Assembly (NCBI GenBank): GCA_964442785.1
Contig: CAYTZW010000012.1
Location: forward strand, 1 to 35,183
Length of the DNA stretch: 35,183 nt
Source of the DNA: SIG223 sp964442785
GTDB lineage: Bacteria; Bacillota_I; Bacilli_A; RFN20; DUOF01
Direction: 5' to 3'
The translations under genes were made by a program, and so were the position numbers. Below the pieces are notes generated by a model. That model had not been told where the DNA came from, did no database searches, and worked only from the letters and a program-made list of their open reading frames with translations. Positions 24,911 to 31,853 of the stretch are shown here, one piece after another; the first letter of the stretch is position 1, and every line of letters starts with the position of its first letter.

Positions 24911-24918
24911 AAAGTCGT

Positions 24919-25009
24919 GGACAAATACCCAAGTGGTTGAAGGGGCTGGCTTGGAAAGCTAGTAGACTTGTAACAGGGTGCACGGGTTCGAATCCCGTTT
25001 TGTCCGCCA
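24919..25009 (+). tRNA. tRNA-Ser (anticodon GGA)
   Basis: The acceptor stem is GGACAAA / TTTGTCC with discriminator G and encoded CCA. The anticodon arm CTGGC / TTGGAAA / GCTAG gives anticodon GGA, reading UCC and UCU. The T arm is CGGGTTCGAATCCCG. The long variable arm (TAGACTTGTAACAGGGTG region) is as expected for serine. Length 91 nt. Confidence 0.97.
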
Positions 25010-25023
25010 AATATAATGAAATT

Positions 25024-25061
25024 ATACGTTACCATAAAATGATAAGTAACGTATTTTTTTT
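25024..25061 (+). terminator. Terminator of tRNA-Ser
   Basis: TACGTTAC (25025-25032) and GTAACGTA (25046-25053) form a perfect eight-bp stem followed by eight Ts. Confidence 0.85.
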
Positions 25062-25092
25062 ATATAGACAATGCGAAAATATCCTTTTTTTA

Positions 25093-25101
25093 TGATATAA
25101 T
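25093..25101 (+). promoter_or_regulatory. Extended -10 promoter of the DUF1653 gene
   Basis: TGA followed by TATAAT (25096-25101), 27 bases before the start codon. No clear -35 is seen. Confidence 0.45.
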
Positions 25102-25128
25102 AAGGCAAAAATTATGTGGAGGGAAATT

Positions 25129-25359
25129 ATGGAAGTTTTAGTTGGCAGAGTTTATAGACATTATAAAGGTGATTATTATATTGTAGAAAATATTGCGATA
25201 CATTCGGAAACTGATGAAAAAATGGTTATATATAGAACTTTATATGGAGAAGGAAAACTTTTTGTTAGACCTTATGATATGTTTGTTGAAAAAATAAATA
25301 AAGGCAATCAAGAATATCGTTTTCAGTTACAGAAAATTAATAGCGTTGTCAAAAGATAA
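25129..25359 (+). CDS. DUF1653 family small protein
   Basis: A protein of 76 aa. I choose the ATG at 25129 because GGAGGG lies five bases upstream; an in-frame ATG at 25114 adds five residues but lacks a site. The sequence fits DUF1653 throughout: GRVYRHYKGDYYIVENIAIHSETDEKMV is the first half and RTLYGEGKLFVRPYDMFVE the second. It is a small beta-rich domain of unknown function, often a stand-alone protein in bacteria. It separates tRNA-Ser from the CRISPR locus and is unlikely to be part of it. Confidence 0.88.
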   Translation: MEVLVGRVYRHYKGDYYIVENIAIHSETDEKMVIYRTLYGEGKLFVRPYDMFVEKINKGNQEYRFQLQKINSVVKR

Positions 25360-25617
25360 CAAAAAATTATTTGAGTATTAAAAAATAGAATTTTTTATTA
25401 TTTAAGATTTTTGAATTTATATATAAGAAATATTATTCTAATTTTATTATTTTAAAATTAGTAAATGTTTTAATAATGTTATTTTAATATTTAAGTAAAG
25501 GAAAAGTTTACTTTTACTTTCTATTAATTGTCAAATTATGTATAATTATATACATAGTTGATTTGTTAAATTATAGGTTAGGATAATAATACAACTCAAC
25601 GATAATATGCTTAAAAT
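25360..25617. other. AT-rich intergenic region before the CRISPR locus
   Basis: No coding frame is visible. A weak hairpin, AAGTAAA / TTTACTT around GGAAAAG, lies near 25494-25514 and may end the DUF1653 transcript. An inverted repeat ATGTATA / TATACAT with four bases between lies at 25538-25555 and could be an operator. The region otherwise holds only A/T-rich sequence. The tracrRNA terminator borders it on the right. Confidence 0.4.
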
Positions 25618-25700
25618 AAAAAAAGGTTCCTACATAGGAACTATGGGTTAAGTAAACTGTTATTTGAACTCGTAATGTAATTTAAAGCATATAAACTACA
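25618..25700 (-). ncRNA. tracrRNA of the type II-A system
   Basis: The minus strand carries an anti-repeat. Bases 25672-25680 give UUACAUUAC, pairing with repeat bases GUAGUGUAA (one G-U). Bases 25662-25667 give UCAAAU, pairing with GUUUGA. Between the helices the repeat has GA and the tracrRNA GAGU, the same 2-versus-4 bulge as in the S. pyogenes duplex. The upper duplex continues through AAUUUAAAGCAUAUAA. After the anti-repeat come a small GUU-UACUU-AAC hairpin in the nexus position and one terminator hairpin (GUUCCU / AGGAAC, then seven Us at 25624-25618). S. pyogenes has two hairpins after the nexus, so this is shorter. The RNA is divergent from cas9. The 5' end is inferred from the promoter. 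Confidence 0.88.
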
Positions 25701-25705
25701 CTTAT

Positions 25706-25734
25706 ATATTAAAACAAAGTTTGGAGGGTGTCAA
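25706..25734 (-). promoter_or_regulatory. tracrRNA promoter, embedded in the cas9 translation start region
   Basis: Minus-strand TTGACA (25729-25734, perfect), 17-base spacer, TAATAT (25706-25711). The -35 box lies exactly between the cas9 ribosome site GGAGGG (25723-25728) and the cas9 start, and the ribosome site is within the spacer. Confidence 0.7.
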
Positions 25735-25737
25735 GTG

Positions 25738-28700
25738 ATGAACAAAAAATATTTACTAGGATTGGATTTAGGTACTAACTCTGTTGGTTGGTGTTTAACA
25801 GATGAGAATAATAATGTTATAAAAAAGAATGGAAAATCTTTATGGGGAGTTAGGCTTTTTGAAGAAGCAAAAAATTGTAAAGAAAGAAGAACACATAGGA
25901 ACGAACGTAGAAGGCTACAAAGAAGAAAAGAAAGAATAGTATTATTAAGAGATTTATTTGATGAAGAAATGTGTCAACTAGATAGGACATTTTTTCAAAG
26001 ACTAGATGAATCTATGTTACATAAAGATGATAGAACGGAAAATAATAAATATACTCTATTCATAGAAAAAGACTTTAATGATAAGACTTATTATGATAGA
26101 TTTCCTACTATATATCATTTAAGAAAATACTTATTAGAGAGTAATCAAAAAGAAGATTTAAGATTAATATATTTAGCATTAGCACATATGATTAAATATA
26201 GAGGACATTTTTTGTTTGAAGGAGATTTTAAGCCTTTAAATAAAGATGACGCAAAGGAAATAATTGGAAATATTAATGATTTAATAATGTCATTGGACGA
26301 TAGTTCAGAGGAAAATTATTCGACTTTAAAATTTAATGATTCTATTTTTGAAGAATTAAAAAAGATAAATGTTGAAACTAAAGGTATTAGCAAAAAGAAA
26401 GAGGAGTTTAGTAAAATATTAACAGATGATAGCAATAATAAATTCAATAAAGATGTCATTATTCCTCTTATTTGCGGTGGAAGTATTAAATTAGTTGGTA
26501 AAGTTTTACCTAAAGATTCAGACTTAGGAGACATTAAAGATTCAATAGACTGTAAAAAAGAAAACTATGAAGAAATTATTGAAAACCTAAAATCTTCTTT
26601 TGAAAGTGAAGAAACTAAACTTAACATTTTACTTGAATGTAAAAAATTATATGATTTCTTGCTTTTAGGAAAACTTTTAGGTGATGAAAAGTATTTATCT
26701 ATGGCAATGGTTAAAAGACATGCAAGACACCACGAAGAATTACAAATGTTAAAGAAATATGTTAAAGAAAATTACAGCGATAAATATTTTGCGATATTTA
26801 GAGACACAAGTACAAACAATCCTCATAATTACGCTCATTATGTTGGGCTAAATAGAACTAATGGTGAAGGAATTAGATTAGAACATTGTAAGCAAGATGA
26901 GTTTTATAAATTCTTAAGAAAAACTTTAGAAATAACAGATAAATCAGAAGGATATTTAAAAGAGATAAATGATAAAATGTCTGCCTATGAATATCTTCCA
27001 AGATTAAATTCTGCTGATAATGGTGTTTTTCCACATCAATTAAATGAAATTGAGATGAAAAAGATATTAGAAACTCAATCAAAATACTATGATTTTTTGA
27101 ATGCTGAAGATGAATATGGAAATGTGAAAGATAAAATTATATCTATTCTTAAATATAAAATTCCATATTATGTTGGACCTTTAAATAGTAATAGTAAATT
27201 TGCGTGGATAAAGAGATACTCTAATGAGAAGATTAAACCTTGGAACATTTCTAAAGTTGTTAATATGTACGAAACTGAAAAAGAGTTTATTCAAAGAATG
27301 CAAAGTAAATGTGAATATTTGCACGGATTTGATTGCTATTGCTTACCTAAAAATTCAATTTATTTTTCCTATTATTGCGTTTTACAAGAATTAAATAAAA
27401 TAAGGATAAATGGGACTTTTATCACGGTTGAGCAAAAAGATGAGATACTTAGAGAAGTTTACTTAAAACATCGAAAAGTAACTAAAAAAATATTACTAGA
27501 TTGGTTTAAAGGAAAATATGGTGAGAATGTAGATATAACTACAGCTTCTGGAAAACAATTAGAAGAATTAAATGCATCATTAGCATCTTTAATAGATTTT
27601 TCAAATTTATATGGTTTGGATTATGTGAAAAATAATATTGATACCATTGAAAATATTATTAAAGATATTGTTATATTCGAGGATAAGAAAATTTTAGAAC
27701 AAAGACTTATTAATGAATATGGTATAGAGGATTCTGAAATTAGAAAAAGAATTAAAGGCTTCACTTATAAAAAATATGGTAGGTTATCTAGACAATTATT
27801 ATTACTTCAAGGGGTTGATAAAAATGGTGAATTATTACCAGATAATTTATTAACACATTTACATAATTCTAATTATAATTTAATGGAATTATTGAATAAA
27901 AAAGAATTAGGCTTTGGAGCAGCTATTGATTTACGTAATGAAAAAGAATGTCCAAATTTATACAATCAAAGCTTAGAAAGTTATGTGAATGAATTATATG
28001 TTTCTCCAGGAATGAAAAGACCTTTAATTCAGGCATATAAGATTATAGAAGAATTAGAAAAGATTGTTAATCATCCTATTGATGAATTTTATATTGAAAC
28101 TACTAGAACTAATAAAGCTGAAAAGAGTAGAACTGATTCTAGGTACAAAAAAATCAAAAAATTGTATACTGAGGCAAAAGATTTTGTATCAGAAGAATTG
28201 AAAAAAGAATTAGAGTTAAGATATAAAACAGACCCTTCAATATTTAATAGTGACAGAGTATTTTTGTATTTTACTCAACTTGGTAAGTGTGTTTATACGG
28301 GAAAACCTTTAGATTTAGAAACTGTATTAAAATCTGATGATTATGATATTGATCATATTATTCCTCAATGCTTAATCAAAGATGATAGTATGAACAATAA
28401 AGTTTTAGTTTTAAGTTCTGCTAATAGAAATAAGAGTGACATTTATCCAGTTCCTTTTACTAAGTTTGATAATAGTAAAAATCAAATTGAATATATAAAG
28501 ATGCTTAATAAAAAGAATTTTATAAGTGATGATAAAAAAGATAGATTATTGAGAAGAGAAAGCTTAACAAGTGAAGAATTGATGGGATTTGTTAATAGAC
28601 AACTTGTTTATACTAGTCAAAGCGTTAAAGCATTAATGAATTTGATATCTAATTATCACGCAAATAAAACTGGTACAAATCCTTTAGTGGTGTTATCCAA

Positions 28701-29949
28701 AGCAGAAAATGTATCTGATTTTAGACAAAAATATGACATATTGAAATGTAGAGATGCTAATAATTATCATCACGCTCACGATGCTTATTTAAATGTGGTA
28801 GTTGGTAGAATGGTACATACATATTTTGATTACACAACAAAAGAAGGTCAAAAAAATATGTATGTAGAAGAAAAAATCAGTAAATGGATACAAGAAAATT
28901 TAGACACAAATGATAGTACTAAGAAAAAGACAACTAATATTTCTAGAATTTTTGATAATGATGAAAAAATTGATAAAAAACCTGTATTAGATAAGGAAGA
29001 AAATATAGTATGGGATTATAAAAATAATGCTACTTTATTGAAAACAAAAGACCAAATAAATACGAAGTTTGATATTATGGTTACTACAAGATCATACAAA
29101 AAAGCAGTGTTATTTAAAAAAGTAGGTTTAAAGAAAGCAAGTGAATATAAAAATGGAAATCTTTTAGAAAAGAAAAAGGGACTTTTAGCTGAAAAATATG
29201 GTGGCTATTCAGATTTGTCATTTGGATATTATAGTTTAGTGGAATCAATTGATAAAAAAGGACATAAACAAATATCTTTAGAGGCTATTCCTACTATGTA
29301 TGGAAATGATAGTCAAAAGAAATTTAATTATATATTAGAAAAATTAGAATTAGTAGAACCAAAAATACTTGTAGATGAATTGAAAATTAATACTGTAATT
29401 AAATTGAATTCTAGCAAATTTGCAATAACAGGAAATAGTGATAGTCGATGTCTAATAAAAAATTTATATGAAGCTAAATGGTCTTGTAATGAACTTTCTC
29501 TTATTAGAAAAATAAGTAAAATGGTAAATTTAAAAGAAGAAAAAGTTGATAAAGATGCAAGTGAATATATTATCAGTCAATCTAGAAAGACTCACAAAAT
29601 TTTAAAAATTACAAAAGAAGAATGTAAAATTATGTATGAAGCAATAGAAAAGCAATTAGATAAGACAATCTATAAAGGAATATCTAGTTTTGTTAATATG
29701 TACAAATTTATTAATAATGAAGAAACAAAAATTAAATTTTTAAATCTTTCTTTACATCAAATGTGTTTAGTACTTTATGAAATGCTGAAGATCACAAAAT
29801 GTAATAGAGAAACATCTAATCTTAAATTAATTGGCGGTGCTACAAATGCAGGTGAATTACGCATAAATAAAAAAATTGTTTCCTCTATTGAAATAATTTC
29901 TGAATCAATAACAGGATATTATACAAAAGTGATATGGAGTAATAAATAA
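25738..29949 (+). CDS. cas9: CRISPR-associated endonuclease Cas9, type II-A
   Basis: A protein of 1403 aa from the ATG at 25738; a GTG three bases earlier is possible, and GGAGGG fits either. Catalytic residues are present: RuvC-I LLGLDLGTNSVGW with D10, RuvC-II FYIETTR with E787, HNH DIDHIIPQ with D872 and H873 plus N896, and RuvC-III YHHAHDAYL with H1012 and D1015. The arginine-rich bridge helix (RRTHRNERRRLQRRKER) lies at about residues 55-72. HNH residues sit a constant 33 positions beyond those of SpCas9. The C-terminal PAM-interacting region ends GGATNAGELRINKKI ... ESITGYY; the two arginines that read GG in SpCas9 are not conserved. It cuts DNA matched by crRNA with the adjacent tracrRNA. 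Its stop overlaps the cas1 start. Confidence 0.98.
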   Translation: MNKKYLLGLDLGTNSVGWCLTDENNNVIKKNGKSLWGVRLFEEAKNCKERRTHRNERRRLQRRKERIVLLRDLFDEEMCQLDRTFFQRLDESMLHKDDRTENNKYTLFIEKDFNDKTYYDRFPTIYHLRKYLLESNQKEDLRLIYLALAHMIKYRGHFLFEGDFKPLNKDDAKEIIGNINDLIMSLDDSSEENYSTLKFNDSIFEELKKINVETKGISKKKEEFSKILTDDSNNKFNKDVIIPLICGGSIKLVGKVLPKDSDLGDIKDSIDCKKENYEEIIENLKSSFESEETKLNILLECKKLYDFLLLGKLLGDEKYLSMAMVKRHARHHEELQMLKKYVKENYSDKYFAIFRDTSTNNPHNYAHYVGLNRTNGEGIRLEHCKQDEFYKFLRKTLEITDKSEGYLKEINDKMSAYEYLPRLNSADNGVFPHQLNEIEMKKILETQSKYYDFLNAEDEYGNVKDKIISILKYKIPYYVGPLNSNSKFAWIKRYSNEKIKPWNISKVVNMYETEKEFIQRMQSKCEYLHGFDCYCLPKNSIYFSYYCVLQELNKIRINGTFITVEQKDEILREVYLKHRKVTKKILLDWFKGKYGENVDITTASGKQLEELNASLASLIDFSNLYGLDYVKNNIDTIENIIKDIVIFEDKKILEQRLINEYGIEDSEIRKRIKGFTYKKYGRLSRQLLLLQGVDKNGELLPDNLLTHLHNSNYNLMELLNKKELGFGAAIDLRNEKECPNLYNQSLESYVNELYVSPGMKRPLIQAYKIIEELEKIVNHPIDEFYIETTRTNKAEKSRTDSRYKKIKKLYTEAKDFVSEELKKELELRYKTDPSIFNSDRVFLYFTQLGKCVYTGKPLDLETVLKSDDYDIDHIIPQCLIKDDSMNNKVLVLSSANRNKSDIYPVPFTKFDNSKNQIEYIKMLNKKNFISDDKKDRLLRRESLTSEELMGFVNRQLVYTSQSVKALMNLISNYHANKTGTNPLVVLSKAENVSDFRQKYDILKCRDANNYHHAHDAYLNVVVGRMVHTYFDYTTKEGQKNMYVEEKISKWIQENLDTNDSTKKKTTNISRIFDNDEKIDKKPVLDKEENIVWDYKNNATLLKTKDQINTKFDIMVTTRSYKKAVLFKKVGLKKASEYKNGNLLEKKKGLLAEKYGGYSDLSFGYYSLVESIDKKGHKQISLEAIPTMYGNDSQKKFNYILEKLELVEPKILVDELKINTVIKLNSSKFAITGNSDSRCLIKNLYEAKWSCNELSLIRKISKMVNLKEEKVDKDASEYIISQSRKTHKILKITKEECKIMYEAIEKQLDKTIYKGISSFVNMYKFINNEETKIKFLNLSLHQMCLVLYEMLKITKCNRETSNLKLIGGATNAGELRINKKIVSSIEIISESITGYYTKVIWSNK

Positions 29950-30812
29950 TGGCATTTAGAACTATTATTATCAAAAATAGGTGTAAGCTGGAATATTCAT
30001 TAAACTATCTTGTATGTAGAAATGAAACTGAAACTAGAATACTTTTAGATGAAATATCATCTTTAATAATACATTCTACAGAGGTGTCAATTACGACGGC
30101 TTTATTATCTGCTTTAATGGATAGAAATATAAGGGTTGTGTTTTGTGACGGAAAGCACAACCCTCAATCCCAATTATTACCTATATATGGTACAAATGAT
30201 TCATATAAAAAGATTTGTATTCAAACAGGTTGGAATACTGCTTTAAAAGATAAGCTATGGAAAGATTTGATAATTAGAAAAATCACTAATCAAGCAAATA
30301 ATTTAAAGAAAATAAACGAAGATGCTTATGAAAAATTAATGAATTATAGTAAAGAAGTACACATTGGAGATACAACAAATAGAGAAGGACACGCTGCAAA
30401 AGTCTATTTTAATGCCTTGTTTGGCAATGATTTTTCAAGGAATAAAGATTGTCCTATTAATAAATATTTGGATTATGGATATTCAATTATATTAAGTTCT
30501 ATTAATAGAGAAATTAAATGCTATGGCTATTTAACAGAAATAGGTATTCACCACATTGGTGAAACTAATCCATTTAATCTTTCCTGTGATCTTATAGAAC
30601 CTATTAGACCTTATGTTGATTCATATGTCATAAATGGAAAATTAGATGATGATAATTTTAAAAAGGAATTATCATATATGTTGAATAATAAAGTGAAATT
30701 CAAAAACCAAGAAATGTATTTGGAAAATGCGATAAAACTTTATGTTCAAAACATTTTGAATGTATTAAAAAATGAAAAAGGATCAATCGAATTTATTGAT
30801 TATGAGTTATAG
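29949..30812 (+). CDS. cas1: CRISPR integrase Cas1, type II-A
   Basis: A protein of 287 aa, starting in a TAATG overlap with cas9. The metal-binding catalytic residues are E146 (TNREGHAAKVYFNALFG), H202 (EIGIHHIGE) and E217 (CDLIEPIRP); each is three positions before its S. pyogenes counterpart. With Cas2 it forms the complex that inserts new spacers at the leader-repeat junction. Length and motifs are those of II-A Cas1. Confidence 0.98.
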   Translation: MAFRTIIIKNRCKLEYSLNYLVCRNETETRILLDEISSLIIHSTEVSITTALLSALMDRNIRVVFCDGKHNPQSQLLPIYGTNDSYKKICIQTGWNTALKDKLWKDLIIRKITNQANNLKKINEDAYEKLMNYSKEVHIGDTTNREGHAAKVYFNALFGNDFSRNKDCPINKYLDYGYSIILSSINREIKCYGYLTEIGIHHIGETNPFNLSCDLIEPIRPYVDSYVINGKLDDDNFKKELSYMLNNKVKFKNQEMYLENAIKLYVQNILNVLKNEKGSIEFIDYEL

Positions 30813-31122
30813 ATATATGAGATTAATATTATTTTTTGATTTACCTGTTGTAAAAGTATCTCAAAGACGAGCATATGCTAATTTTGTTAAAGATATAAAA
30901 AAACTAGGTTTTTATATGTTGCAAGAATCTGTGTATCTAAGACTATGTGCTGATTCTAGAATGGCAAAATCTATTGAAACTTTAGTGGCAAAGGTTGCTC
31001 CTAATGAGGGTAGTGTAGCCATACTTACTGTAACTGAAAAACAATTTTCCGAGATAAGCTTTATTGTTGGAGAACAATTTACTGATGTTTTAAATACTGA
31101 TGAAAGGATTACAGAATTATGA
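30802..31122 (+). CDS. cas2: CRISPR adaptation protein Cas2
   Basis: A protein of 106 aa when started at 30802, where MSYRYMRLILFFDLP aligns with the N-terminus of S. pyogenes Cas2. The frame is open from 30772 but the extra ten residues have no counterpart. It carries the conserved Asp in FFDLP and the C-terminal NTDERI segment. Cas2 bridges two Cas1 dimers during spacer insertion. It overlaps the end of cas1 by 11 bases and csn2 by four, so all four cas genes are translationally coupled. Confidence 0.97.
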   Translation: MSYRYMRLILFFDLPVVKVSQRRAYANFVKDIKKLGFYMLQESVYLRLCADSRMAKSIETLVAKVAPNEGSVAILTVTEKQFSEISFIVGEQFTDVLNTDERITEL

Positions 31123-31778
31123 AAACTTTAAGATTTAAGCGAATAAATTATAATTTTATAATAGAAGCGGGATTCGTATATAATCTTGTTTTTGAAAATC
31201 CAAAAAATCTATATAAGATTATCAATAACATTAAAGAAGGAAATAATGATGAACTTATTTTATATCAAGATAAATTACTTGATATTGGAAAGGAATCATA
31301 TTTCATAACTGATATTTTTGATTTGAATTTGAATACAAAAAAAACAATAATAACAACATATAAAAATATTGAACACGATTATATAGGAGATGATGAAAGG
31401 ATTATACTTGCAAAGATAAATTCTAATATTATAACTTTGCTAGATAAAATTTCTCAGTCATATGAAATGAAATTAGAGTATAACTCGGATATTTCATTTG
31501 CTGATATATTTAATATAGCATCATTAAAATGTGCTTATGATAAAAAATCATTTAAAGAAGATTTTGTCAACTATGTAAAAAATATGAAAATTAATAATGA
31601 TATAAAAATCTTATTTGTATTGAATTTGTTCGATTTTATTACTTTCGAAGAATATGAACTGATAAGGAAAGATCTTGAATATATGAATATTTGTTTATTT
31701 AATATTTCAGGGCATTATAAACCATTTGAAGTAAATAAAACTATAATAATAGATGAAGATTTGTGTCAAATATGTTAA
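31119..31778 (+). CDS. csn2: Csn2, short form
   Basis: A protein of 219 aa, close to the 220 aa of S. pyogenes Csn2, so the short subtype. It starts in an ATGA overlap with cas2. The sequence pattern fits Csn2: a start MKTLRFKRI, then LLDKISQSYEMKLEYNSDISFADIFNIASLK in the middle, a hydrophobic strand IKILFVLNLFDFIT, and NICLFNISGHYKPF near the end. Csn2 forms a ring tetramer that slides on double-stranded DNA ends and is needed to acquire spacers in II-A systems. Its presence defines subtype II-A. Confidence 0.93.
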   Translation: MKTLRFKRINYNFIIEAGFVYNLVFENPKNLYKIINNIKEGNNDELILYQDKLLDIGKESYFITDIFDLNLNTKKTIITTYKNIEHDYIGDDERIILAKINSNIITLLDKISQSYEMKLEYNSDISFADIFNIASLKCAYDKKSFKEDFVNYVKNMKINNDIKILFVLNLFDFITFEEYELIRKDLEYMNICLFNISGHYKPFEVNKTIIIDEDLCQIC

Positions 31779-31853
31779 TATAATGAATGTACAAAATATA
31801 TTATGCTTTGATTTATATGCCGTAAGCTGTCTATTCTTGAATATATATTTGAG
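31779..31853 (+). promoter_or_regulatory. CRISPR leader with ATTTGAG anchoring sequence
   Basis: The 75 bases between csn2 and the first repeat end in ATTTGAG (31847-31853), which directly abuts repeat 1. This heptamer is the known leader-anchoring sequence of streptococcal II-A systems that fixes where Cas1-Cas2 inserts. A candidate array promoter is TTGATT (31808-31813), 18-base spacer, TATTCT (31832-31837). Confidence 0.75.

Noticed and set aside
24738..25010. Minus-strand 90-codon frame starting MADKTGFEPV
   Set aside because: It reads the antisense of tRNA-Ser and of the zinc-ribbon gene; this is a common false frame over tRNAs.
25664..25695. TTGAAC ... TATAAA as the cas9 promoter
   Set aside because: The spacing is 20 bases, and both boxes lie in the anti-repeat, so the likeness may only reflect its match to the repeat.
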